From positions 1-64,000 of the forward strand of contig NXFV01001895.1 of assembly GCA_002803225.1 (NCBI GenBank): a stretch of DNA of 64,000 nucleotides, given 5' to 3'. Positions 22,625 through 33,264 of this stretch are shown one piece after another (within the stretch, counting starts at the first letter, position 1; each line of letters begins with the position of its first letter). Made by a program: the position numbers and the translations under genes. The stretch is from Gamarada debralockiae. Taxonomy: Eukaryota; Ascomycota; Leotiomycetes; Helotiales; Hyphodiscaceae. Under the pieces are notes generated by a model. That model had not been told where the DNA came from, searched no databases, and worked only from the letters and a program-made list of their open reading frames with translations.

Positions 22625-24864
22625 ATGGCCATCTTCAAGAAACAGTCGCTGAAAGTCAGCGATCACGAGAGGACAAGGGCCGCTGATATGGTATATTGTT
22701 CTCCTTTTATTTCTGTCCAAAATAAACAAGTCGGGGTCTCTAGTGCCGATGGACTCATACTTTACGACGTCTCATGGGTCCTCCTCACTGATAATTCAAT
22801 GCTGACTCTGTAATAATACTTAGACCCTTAGACAATCAATCTATCCACTCTGTCTAGTGACTGTTCTCTTCTTTTTGTGGGTGAGTAGCCAAAGTCCTAC
22901 CTTTTTAATATGCTAGAAAGTCTGACTTCTATGGTAGGGCTTCTCATACGGGTTGCTTGACACATTGAACAAACATTTCCAGAACACTCTACATATTACT
23001 CGAGCGAGGTCATCTGGACTTCAGGCTGCTTATTTTGGGTACGTTGGTCTTTCTAGAGTTGTCTTGTTACCGAGCAAGTTCTGTACTAACTTGAATTGTG
23101 CAGGGCATACCCTCTTGCTTCCCTGGGTCATGCAAACTGGATACTTCGTCATTATGGTTATAAGCCTGTGTTCATCTGGGGGCTGTGTTTGTACGGCGTA
23201 GGAGCGCTCATAGCCTGGCCTTGTATTTTGCATCGATCATTTGGAGGATTCTGTGCTGCTATATTTATTATTGGAAATGGTTTGGGTTCGCTGGAGACAG
23301 CCGCAAATCCCTACATAACGGGTGAGTCTCGATCTTCGGACCTCGACGAAAAGGGGTTTAAAGAACGTTGAGTGGCTGATCTTCTCGATTAGTCTGCGGC
23401 CCTCCTCGATACGCTGAAATGCGGATCAACATTTCTCAAGCCTTTAATGGTATCGGGACTGTCGTGGCTCCTGTGCTTGGAAGTTACGTGTTCTTCCTCA
23501 AGACGGCCGATGATACCAAGGCTCTTAAAAATGTGCGACTTCTCGACTCAAGTATCTCGTACGCTTTAGTACTAACATATTTCGGCAACTTTAGGTCCAA
23601 TGGGTTTATCTTGCAATTGCATGCTTCGTCTTTTTTATGGCAGTGGTCTTTTATTTGCAAGTTCACTTTTTCTTTTTTACTACCAATTCCCTACCTGAAG
23701 ATGGCGGAATCTAATTTTGAATTCCCAGCTCCCCTATTCCAGAAATCACCGATGCAGATATGGCTTTCCAAGCGGAGGAGACCCATGCAAATGCCGATAT
23801 AAAACCATTCCATAAACAATATCGCCTCTTCCACGCAGCATTCGCGCAGTTCTGTTACACCGGGGCTCAGGTCGCAAGTATGTATTTCCAAGAGGTGTCC
23901 ATTTCCTCTTTTGTACGAAATCGCGAGCTTTGCCAGCATTTTCCTCCTCAAAGAGCATGGCTTTAGAGTAACATGCTTCTGAACTCACAAAACCTCACTT
24001 GGCTCCCTCTTTCTTCCTAGCCGAGCAACTGCTGACTCTGGAATGTTCAAAGTCGCTAGTTACTTCATCAACTACGTCACAGAGACTCGAGCCAACACCA
24101 GCTCTGCACTGGCTGCCAAATTCCTCGCTGGTGCGCAAGGTGCATTCGCCATGGGACGTTTTACAGGTGTTGGTTTAATGAAGTTCATTCGACCGAGATG
24201 GTGAGTAATATTCAGAGCAATCATTTCCCTATTCTAGCCGAGTTTGTGAGTTCTAGCTCAAGCGACTCTCCCAAGACAGGGATTCTTCGAGTTGAGAACT
24301 TATGAAACTCCGCTCCAGTCTTTCTTTACCCCATTGAGCAAAAGCTTACTCGGAGATTTTCACAGGGTGTTCTTGTTCTATCTGACCATGTGCATTGTGT
24401 TCATTTCACCGAGCATCACGCAGAGAGGAAACACCGGCATGTCAATGCTTTATATTACGCTATTCTTCGAGTCTATCTGCTTTCCCACGATCGTTGCACT
24501 CGGAATGCGAGGGTTGGGCAAGTACACGAAGCGCGGCTCTGGTTTCATAATTGCCGGAGTGTCTGGCGGAGCATGCGTCCCGCCGTTGCTCGGCCGGGTA
24601 GCTGACCTTCACAACTCAACTGCGAAGGCGATGAGTGTTCCACTGGCGTTCTTCATTGCTGCGTGGAGCTACAGTCTCTGTGTCAACTTCGTACCATCCT
24701 ACAGGGATCCCGCTGACAAATTTACGACGGCAGAGATTGGCTTGACGGGCGGGCAAGTAGGAGACATCGAGAGTGGAAGCGGGGGTAGGGAGGATGGCGT
24801 TCTGGAGAAGGGGAGTGTAGATACCAAGGAGGATATTTCTACTGCTCCTGAGATCAAGGAGTAG
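22625..24864 (+). CDS. MFS transporter, fucose/glucose-galactose permease type
   Basis: Nine exons fit in phase: 22625-22690, 22824-22880, 22938-23038, 23104-23321, 23393-23532, 23595-23656, 23729-23877, 24053-24200, 24366-24864. They give 479 residues and about 12 membrane segments. FHS-family marks are GFSYGLLDTLNKHF, the long first loop, GLCLYGVGALIAWP and LETAANPYIT, then QAFNGIGTVVAPVLGS and the second-half ALGMRGLGKYTKRGSGF. It probably imports a hexose or deoxyhexose with protons across the plasma membrane; the substrate is uncertain. Intron 6 uses a GC donor (TT^GCAAGT, acceptor CCCAG at 23726-23728); only this choice keeps SPIPEITDADM in frame. The C-terminal tail is acidic and cytoplasmic. 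Confidence 0.93.
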
Positions 24865-26228
24865 TGAAGGAGGTATCAAGTCAAGTCCGATGTTCAAATT
24901 AGGGATGGATTTGGTGCGGGGCAAGTAGGACGCTGCGTCTCAGGCACATACAGTTTTCGGATACCAGATCCTAACGTTGGCAATAAGAATTCTTTTCACT
25001 GAATCTTGTTCTCTTTTTCTTGCACCTTGTCTCCTCATCGTCTCAGAGCATCTGTCCAGTCGAGTATGTGAGTGTATCAAGTGATCAACTTGGATCCGAA
25101 CCCCTATCCTCAAGTGCCAGACGTTAAGATTGGGTAAGTTGAAAGTTCTGTTCACTCTTTAACTCATGTGTGATTATTCCACAGAGAACAGTACTTCTAG
25201 AAAATGTCTAGTTCTCTTACATCTTTCAAGGATTCGGAACACAGCCTTGAATGAATGATTTTATTGAACCAGTCATTTAAACAATACAGAACGAAGTGAA
25301 TAGCAGAGAACCTTTGGCAGTTATTTTAAAAGAAAAAAAAAAAAATTTTTTTTTTTGGAACAACTAAAAAACCAATCTAAATAGCATGCTGTGAAGCTGC
25401 GTCTCATGATGTTCCACCACATGGGTGCGTACGAGCTCCAAACCCTATTAACATCTCCCGGTCGTACCTTCCCTCCACAGTATACACTGAGGTCCGACTA
25501 CCGATCTCTTATTGAGTTAGGGTTCCGAGATTTTTCCTTATTTGGAAACTGTATAACGGGGTTCTCTTGTCGTTCAGTTCTTAGGTCTTACTGTGCCCTA
25601 TACGTAATATGCCAAGCTCCTGAGCTCGAGCGAAATGCGAATTTCACCTTCAAGTTTTCTCCAAAACATAAGAGGGAAATAATTCCACTTCCCGACCTGG
25701 ATCAATAAACCTACTCTTCACTTTACTGCTGCCGAAGTTTGCGAAAAATTTCCATTCATCAATCAAGAAATTCAAACATGGCGTCGATAAAGCTCACCAT
25801 CATCCTTGTCCATAGCGCCTTGCATCAAAGCCGCTGTGCATGGTTTCATTTCGTCGATGGTGGTGTGATTGAGATTGGTAGCGTGATCCATCAGTATCAG
25901 TCCACCAACCTTCACCACGTTATTTTATTTTCTCCACACCACTGACATGCAATCTGAAACGCACCAAGTACTCATTTCTACGATCTTGGGTACGGTAACA
26001 TTACAGTATTGGGGTAATTATCGCAAATCGCGTTGTTGATGAGCTTCAAGCTCGGTTTTCCGGGGTTGATGTCCCTGCCTTCTTATATCAGGACATAGGT
26101 AGTGGGAAGAGGCACGATGAACCGCATTGATCTCAAGCGTGGAATAATATACAGTCCTAGGTCTAGCTAAAATATTTTGCTGTCTCTCAGACCTGAAATT
26201 ACATTCTCGCTATCATACCATAATCATC
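24865..26228. other. Intergenic with homopolymer palindrome
   Basis: No gene recognised. At 25332-25356 a run of A is followed directly by a run of T, a perfect homopolymer palindrome able to form a hairpin and likely to break nucleosome order. Two diverged, direct-repeat-like blocks occur near 24960-25010 and 25110-25160. Frames of 68-105 codons (25391-25708, 25739-25945) show no domain. Confidence 0.5.
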
Positions 26229-26357
26229 ATGAAGTTCTCAGCTATAACCTTGTTGTCCCTCACCTCCAGGTTCGCCAAGGCCCCTTGGATGAATAATTTG
26301 CGAATTTGTAACGGATTTAAGATTTTGTGTGTGTGGAGATCTGAAAGATCAAGATGA
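26229..26357 (+). pseudogene. Fragment of a secreted-protein gene (signal peptide only)
   Basis: The 42-codon frame opens with MKFSAITLLSLTSRFAKA, a typical fungal secretion signal, then runs through unrelated sequence to a stop. The start context is good (ATCATCATGAAG) and a promoter-like AATAATATACAG lies upstream. It is best read as the first exon of a small secreted protein whose remainder is lost, or as a very small secreted peptide. No mature domain can be named. Confidence 0.35.
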
Positions 26358-26470
26358 TGCGGAAACGCTCTTCCTGTTCTTTAGATCAAACTGAAACATG
26401 CTACTTATCCTATGCTCGGTTCAGGGAGCAAGTGATTCCCCGTATATACATCTTATCCAACGGTGCGAGA

Positions 26471-28637
26471 TCATTCCTTCTTTTCAAAATTCACCTGCTC
26501 AGCCCGATCTAAGCCCCAAGCATCTCCTTCGCCCTCAAGTGTCTGCGTGTGAATCAAATGCTCCACATTGATCTTCGGTCCCTTGAACCACTTCTTGGCA
26601 TCAATAGCATACCACAATAGAGCCAACGACATTACGCCTCCATAGATAAGACACGTGTAGTTCATAGTTAAGTCGTTTAGATCAGCTCCCTTCACGGCTG
26701 GGAAGCACAGAACGGGAATGATCAAGATAACCCATGCGACAGCGATCGCACCGACCGGTTTCGAGAAGCGACCGAGATGCCATGGACCTGTAACGAGGTC
26801 AATAAATGACTATGGAAAGATGGGAGGTGTGAAGCATACCTGGGCGGAATTTGTCACCGACGACAAACAGCTTCAATGCCACTGGGAAGATGAAAGCCGT
26901 ATACTGGGCAATAGCCCCGACTTTGAAAATCTTCGAGTCAGTATTTACTCGAAAAGAGAATAAAAAGAGAGCCGAGCGAGGCTTCATAGATTTCGAGACT
27001 TATCCTTACTACAAAGACGTACTCTTTGAAGCAGAATATGCTCACAGAACTCACGAATTTGGCCAAAGAGGAAAAGGATTTCCCTGGGGATTTACATACT
27101 GCTGAAGACTGCACCAATTGCAATCGGACTTGCAAACATGAGGAGGCCCAAGAGTGCGCCAATGATGAGCACAAACCATACTGCGTTGACTGGAGTCTTT
27201 GTGTGAGAGTTGACTTTCTTCAGCCACTGTGAGCCAGGAAGGGCGCCATCTCGAGAGTAGGCATAGACAACGCGGGAGGAGGCGACTGTGCACCCTTGCC
27301 CAACAAAGAATTGCGCAAAGATGTTTAACGAGAACATAGCAAGTCCAGCTTTTGGGCCTAAGATCTGAAGGCACAAGCTTCCCTACGACAAGGTTTAGCG
27401 ATCTTCAAGACGGTATTCGTGGTTCTCGTCTCACCATTGGCTGCCCATACGGACCAGCAACGACATCCTGAATATCCTTGACCGTGTACGCAATAACCAA
27501 AATAATAGCCCAACCAAGATATAGCCCCATCTGAGCGGTCATAACAATCGCCCTCGGGCTGGCAATATTTGCATTCGAGCACTCCTCACTGAGATGAAAC
27601 GGCGCATCATACCCGCTCATCGTCCAAATCACAGATAAGAAACCCATCATGAAAGCAAACCCGGTAGGCCATTCTGTACCATTGATAATTCCCTGCGACG
27701 TCCACACTTCACTGTTGGGATTCGTCTTCGGTCGATTGATCGATCCTGCCGGCATCCACTACATAACGGGGAGTCAGTAATTTCCTATTTGAGATTGTTT
27801 TAGGAGTAAAGTGGAGAAAAATATTCCTAATATAGAAAGTATTTAGAGCAAAAGGAGTCCATGAGATAAAACATGAAACTCAGATGGGAGACAAAGAGCC
27901 CAGTTATGCTTACGATGATGAAGACGAAGACAACAATAAGGTTGACGATTGTTCCAACTTGGTTGAGCTGCCCAACGAACTTCGTCGCATTCATGGTAAG
28001 AAGTCCTTCGATCATCAACAGGAGGAGAAGTAGTAGGTAGATGTGGTAGGTCTGAGCGACGTAGTCTGGATGAGCGATCTCGGCGGCGGTAACGATCATT
28101 GAAGCAAGTGCGAAATTGACTGAGCATGGCCCGCTGACTTGACCCAGGAAGTTCGACCAGCCGGTAATCCAGCTACAAAGTGGGCCCCATCCCTCAGGGG
28201 CGAGAACAGCTGTAGAAGGTCCGGACGTCAGTAATTACTCGAAGGCTTTACTCCTAGAAGAATGCACCTGAAGCGTAGTACAATCCACCTGCAGTAGGCA
28301 TACTACTGCACAGCTCCGCCATAGCCAAAGCAACGAACTGAATCAATACAGCCGCTACAACCCAGCCCCACACTGAGCCAGCAGGTCCCGAATACGCCAA
28401 ATTGTACCCAAGTGTTGATGCGATTGATGGGAGAAGTCCAAGCACAGAGAAAGAAACCGAAAACGATGACCAAATCGAGAGTTCCCTCTTGAATTCTTGC
28501 TTGTAGCCCAGTGCGACCAAGACCTCTTCATCACTATCAGCAGTATGGTCGATCACAGCATGATCGCCAGTCTTCTGGAAGATCGAAGTGACATGAAGGG
28601 CACTTTCATCAACCGTTCGTTTCCTCTCAGAAGCCAT
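26471..28637 (-). CDS. Amino acid/GABA permease (APC superfamily, ACT type)
   Basis: Six exons, complement of 28268-28637, 27914-28209, 27435-27758, 27100-27382, 26840-26920 and 26471-26787, give 556 residues with all phases kept. Family marks: LGYKQEFKRELSIWSSFSVS before the first membrane segment; SGPAGSVWGWVVAAV; AMAELCSSMPTAGGLYY; SGYDAPFHLSEECSNA, the diagnostic ACT-family signature; and SRDGALPGSQWLKKVN. Twelve membrane helices are expected. It resembles UGA4-like GABA/choline permeases of the plasma membrane; the exact substrate is not readable. Both termini are cytoplasmic. Upstream of 28637 is its promoter. Confidence 0.94.
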
Positions 28638-29141
28638 TGTTCATCAAAAACAACAACGAAAATACGCAGAAATAAACCAAAAAGGAGGGGACTCCGGAAA
28701 ACTAAAATAGGAAAGTGGGAAACCCCCAGTTTATCTAAGGTGTCTTGATATGCGTGATGCGAGATAGCTCCCATGCATTTTCTTATCAGGATTGGTGGTT
28801 AATGCCGGGTAAGTACCTTCCCTTATCTGCCCGATGGATGGAGCGGGCTCGACCAACGACGGGACACAGATCTACGTTGTAAGCCGTAAGAAGAGGTTCT
28901 TGACAAGGATCTCAATTCGTACCACTTGATCGAATTTGGAATTTGGAGACTATTTTAACCCAAAGGATGACTGCGGGACGCACGACATGAGGCTAAAGTG
29001 ATTGATGGTCTGCCTGATAGTCATACTCCCAGACGCCAGTTGGGATCTCTCGGCTTCTCACCCATTTGCCCCATTCCATACTCCAGGACCACAAACTTTA
29101 GTTCATTATAATACTCTCTCCAATGTAGGCTTTGTCCAAAT
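28638..29141. other. Permease promoter side, no other gene
   Basis: Upstream flank of the amino acid permease. Nothing else is supported. Confidence 0.5.
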
Positions 29142-29402
29142 CTCCTACAAGCCCAGTAATACTTCCTGTTTGTTGTTCGTATTTTTCTTTCCTCCACGCA
29201 GGCGGATCTTTAGAATCTCTAGAGTCGGCTCGATCATGTCTGGCGGACCAGGTTCCTCCCTGACATGGGAGTGAGGACAAGTCTTCGACGAGCCCTGTAA
29301 GGGTTCCTGTTTCTTGTTCATATTTTTCCTTGCCCTATGCGAGAGGATCTTCAGAATATCTAGAGTCGACTCGACGGTGTCCTGCAGACCAGGTGCTTCC
29401 TT
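29142..29402. repeat. Diverged tandem duplication, period about 143 bp
   Basis: Two copies in direct order, about 29142-29270 and 29286-29402. Shared blocks include TTCCTGTTT, TTGTTC.TATTTTTC, GGATCTT.AGAAT, CTAGAGTCG.CTCGA and GACCAGGT. On the minus strand one frame reads through both copies as GKEKYEQETGTLTGLVEDL and RKEKYEQQTGSITGLVGDL, so an old coding repeat is possible. No protein family is identified. Confidence 0.65.
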
Positions 29403-30207
29403 GCAGAGGCAGAGAGAGCAAGTATTCAGTGTCATAATGCGTTGTGTCTTCATACTCGTCTTTATCAGGGGACAAAGATCTGTAGTCTGGATGGCCTGGC
29501 ATGTATTCGTGAGGTGCTAGCGGAACTGCATTTTTTCCTTCAGGAGGATAATACTTTTTAAGGCATGAATAAGGTATAAAGCAAAGCCTACATTTTCCTC
29601 TAGTATCTTTTACGTGGATTAAAATTTAGCAGATTTCGAATGGTTTCTTGCTCTTTAGGCATTTCGAACTGTCAGATGAAACCTAGGCTGTTGCTAGTTG
29701 CTATGGTGACGGTTGTTTACATGTATATCGGGCTCTGGCAACCCTACGATTCTCTCCTCATGATTATGCCTCACTATATCGTCTGATTCGACACGAATGC
29801 TTAACGGCAGCGTGCCCATCCAGCCAATGACCACAGCGCTAATAATGCCCTTCCCTGCCCGAGATTGCCGACATTCTGATGTTGCTTCAGTGATGATTCC
29901 TATTGTTCGAGAACAAACCACAATACCTTATATAAACCAAATTCGCCATGGTTATTCAAACTTAACATGCGAACATAGTGCTACAGGTATGCCAGAAGGG
30001 CTCTGAACGGGCGTGCATTATCTTGCAGCCTATGCACGCCGCTCAGCCCCCCAAAGAAGTTGTTGCTACCCTATAGGTTTGGTCACATGGACAGTCTGGT
30101 TAATTCGCAATACTAGAATATATTACTTTTGACGGATGAACTAATGCCGGATCACAAATAGAACAGGTAGTGAGTAATGTTGCCATGCTGGTATGGGCGT
30201 GTATATA
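29403..30207. other. AT-rich intergenic, no gene seen
   Basis: Short frames only. A TATA-like GTATATATAG at 30200-30209 immediately precedes the 10-bp minisatellite. Confidence 0.5.
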
Positions 30208-30280
30208 TAGCCCCTATCATCAAATTCCATCAAACTCCATCGAACTCCATCTAATATCATCAAATGCCATAAATCTCATC
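30208..30280 (+). repeat. Imperfect 10-bp minisatellite after a TATA-like site
   Basis: From about 30218, six units of ten bases of the form CATCAAATTC, CATCAAACTC, CATCGAACTC, CATCTAATAT, CATCAAATGC, CATAAATCTC follow the sequence GTATATATAGCCCC. The placement suggests the leader of a lost gene or the R region of an LTR; neither is proven. Confidence 0.6.
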
Positions 30281-30790
30281 TCTATCACCACAAATTCTCT
30301 GTAGACAATAAACTTTTACATCTGGCAAGTTCATTGCTGGATTTCTGTCCACTGTGTAGACAAAATCCGCCGCTCGTCCTCCGCACGCCATTGGTCCTGT
30401 TCAGTCCACTCGTCCGCTTCCTGCGCAGCTAATCTGCTTCTCGAAGTAGCTGCTCAGGCGCACAAATTCCGATTCTCGACTCGAAGGCATTATAAACGAA
30501 GTCCCAAGAACGCGTTGCGCGGCTCTGGGCTTCTTGTTGATACGGGAGACCATTTTTTACTATAGCGAAGTCATTTCGACAATACGGTCCGCAAAGAGGG
30601 GTGGAGAGAGGGAGGTGAAATTCTAATCTTGTGATATGCATTTGGAGTATAACCCCTCGTCGGTAATCTGAAAATTGCATGTTGGAAATCAAGGTCAAAA
30701 GCGTACGGAAACAAAGACAAAGGAAGGGAGAAAGGGCCGATGGTCCGCGATTTGTATATGTATATATCTGAAGTGGAGGGAACTGTCTAC
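30281..30790. other. Intergenic, one unassigned frame
   Basis: A minus-strand frame of 89 codons at 30429-30698 has no recognised domain, signal peptide or intron pattern and is not called. Confidence 0.45.
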
Positions 30791-30932
30791 TGGTATTGGA
30801 TCAAGACACTCGCTGTGCCTTTTACTTTTGAGGTTGCAATGATGCTACATGCAAAATAGACAGGGAGTATTAGTATTAGATCAAGAAACTCGCCATGCCT
30901 CTTACTTTTGAGGTTGTAATGATGTTCGTGCA
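30791..30932. repeat. Tandem duplication, period 80 bp, transition-diverged
   Basis: Copies at 30791-30852 and 30871-30932 share TATT.GATCAAGA.ACTCGC, TTACTTTTGAGGTTG and AATGATG. Most differences are A/G or C/T changes, as expected if a repeat-directed mutator such as RIP has acted, although 80 bp is shorter than the usual RIP target. Confidence 0.7.
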
Positions 30933-31351
30933 GCATATGCAGGCATTGCGGGGAAATGTTGGTGTTGGATAAACTATTAGATATGTGAGTGCTTTGAACT
31001 TCATTTTCACTATAGTCATTATAAGCCAACGAGTAGAATCTGATAAACGTTCCTGAGATAAGATTTCGAACATTTCTGGTCACAGAACCTACAATGATCG
31101 GAAAGCGGGAAGGCTAGAAGGTCGAGGTAGTGGAGAATCCCTGGGGGAACATCTCCACTATACCGTATTAATAATGAGAGTTTGTCCTATGCTATGCTAG
31201 AATGTACAAATAAACCGTCTCTCCTAGCTTGGGTTGGCAGTGAAGTTTATTAAGTCCAACATCAAAAACAACTCTTTATATTGAGAATGAAGATTGATTC
31301 CTCTTCTATTATCCTTTTGAAACTTTCTGCGAGCCTTCATTCAAAGCAAAG
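30933..31351. other. Intergenic, promoter of the secreted-protein gene
   Basis: AT-rich DNA leading to the start at 31352. No other feature is supported. Confidence 0.4.
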
Positions 31352-31678
31352 ATGGCTTCTCTATCAAAGGTTGTTGCCTTTGTCCTCACAGTCGGAGTGG
31401 TTGCTGATTACCACGAACTGACCCTGACACCAACGCCCTCAAACTCGTCCGCAGTAACCAATTCACTGCGGCTACCGGAACAGTATCTTGGACTCTCTCA
31501 CCGGATGGTACTCAGAACATCTGGTATGATCCTTCCACATACAAATGCAGAGATTCTCGCTTTTCTGACTAGATGAAATAGTATTTTTCCATGTGCTCCT
31601 AACGTCAGTTGCGGTTGCGACTTTCTTCCTGGAGTTCAAATCTGCTCTGCCCTTGGCTGCGTTGCCGCACCAAATTAA
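31352..31678 (+). pseudogene. Small cysteine-rich secreted protein gene, apparently frameshifted
   Basis: The start is good (AAAGATGGCTTCT) and the first 18 residues (MASLSKVVAFVLTVGVVA) form a secretion signal. About 30 nt later the frame must shift by one base to read DTNALKLVRSNQFTAATG and TVSWTLSPDGTQNI. A 58-nt intron (31524-31581, donor GTATGA, branch CTGAC, acceptor AATAG) then joins to a second exon with six cysteines: CIFPCAPNVSCGCDF then ICSALGC, ending AAPN at 31678. The order of signal peptide, short mature chain and cysteine-rich end is that of fungal effector-like proteins. No second intron repairs the shift, so the gene is probably broken. Function is not known. Confidence 0.55.
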
Positions 31679-33264
31679 AATGCCGAGAAGGACTTTGTGA
31701 CATCAATTCTGTGAGACAGGGCACTGGCGACGGCCTTTGGGTTGTTTAAGATGGAGAGGGTAGATTTGGTGGGAAATCTTAGCTGTGGAGGGATGCGACG
31801 TTGGGTGTTTCTACATTCACTTCTGAAGGTGATGATTGAGTACTCTTTTCTGGGCCTCAAATTCCAGCTCCTCTGTTGTGGGGCCTGTGTAGCTCGAAAG
31901 CGCTTGCTGTCGGAATATTCCGCCCCCTATGTCCACAATGCACACTCATTTAGTACTTGTCACTTGTTGGGTCCAAAGCGTCGTGTGTGTGGAATTGAGA
32001 AAGCTATCAAGGTGAGCTAAATACACGAAGCGAGGCGTGCTTTCCCATAATATCACTTAGATCACTTTACCCACTAGTCTTCAAATAATATCCAGAAAAT
32101 GAAAATTCATAAATCGACAAAATATCAAAAACCATCTTCTTACTGTTATTCCACCCTGTTCCTTCAACGAAGTTACATCTCAACATGCGAGCCTTGTTTA
32201 GCTTTGCCCTGTGATATTGTCTCTAATGCAAAGCTCGAACTTCACATGGATACAGTCCCAGATCCACAAGGCCATCTGTATCAAGTCCACCCTCACTATA
32301 CCAGCAGCCTTCAGTGTAAGCCCTCGAGATACGACCGTCCTGTGAGAGCATAATATTAGCCCGTCCACTCTGCTTTAGGCACTCTCAATCAAAAAGGCCC
32401 GATGACTCGCCTCAAGAAAAGCACAGCAAGCCGCCGCGCCTGGATACTCCAAACCACAGTCCCTAAGAGATGGCACAATTCCTGGGCCTCCAAGGAGTTA
32501 GAGCATGGAAATTATTAACTGATATCCTTTGGAAATACCTCCTATACAACGAATTTGATTGTCACCTGGTGCATGCGTCAGTCCACCACAACAATAGGGC
32601 TCAAATCCGTAGAGACATTCCCCCATATTCAAAGTTTGTGACCCAGACGAAATGGCACTCTGTTTTGTCACTAGGGCTCTAGCTGAGCCAATGATGGCAG
32701 ACCATATCCACTTAATTTGCATATGTGTGTACGTATCAGACGTTGTTTCCGTCGAGTAATTGGAAAAAAAGTTGTAGATGTAGAAGGCAGTTGAGTGAGA
32801 CACAGTAGTTTGTCTTAAATCAATCGAAAATCGTTGTTTTAGGCTAAAGTGAAACCGAACAGTTGGCAGGCAGCAAAGTGGCACAGTCTCATCCAGAAGT
32901 GCAGGGCACGGCCACGAAACGTAAACCCGCGCAAATCACTATCGGAAAATTGCTTTGCCCATAGTAAATACAGTGGAGCTGAACTACTCTGCTATCATCA
33001 CAACCGACAAGTAGCCAAACTTGTAAGCATACGTCCTACGATTTCCCTCTGGCTTTGTTGTTCGCGGTAAGTGGGACAATTTTTGCTGTAATGCTTGTAT
33101 TGGTGGATTTTTTTCGTGTTTCATTTGGTCAGGGCTCTGATAAATGATCGATGAGTTATGAGCAAGAGAAAGAGCTTCGCAAATGTGGCCATAGGTTGAC
33201 AAAAATCTTCCACGAGAATTCCTATGGCAGTATTCGTAGCGATGGCACTTCAGATAGTCCCGCC
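31679..33264. other. Gene-poor stretch, possible relic
   Basis: No convincing gene. On the minus strand around 32500-32640, a frame reading GECLYGFEPYCCGGLTHA is cysteine-bearing and might be a remnant of another small secreted protein, but the flanks do not extend it. Remaining frames look like chance. Confidence 0.4.

Noticed and set aside
32498..32884. Cysteine-rich secreted protein on the minus strand
   Set aside because: CLYGFEPYCC-like stretch is short, without signal peptide or exon continuation.
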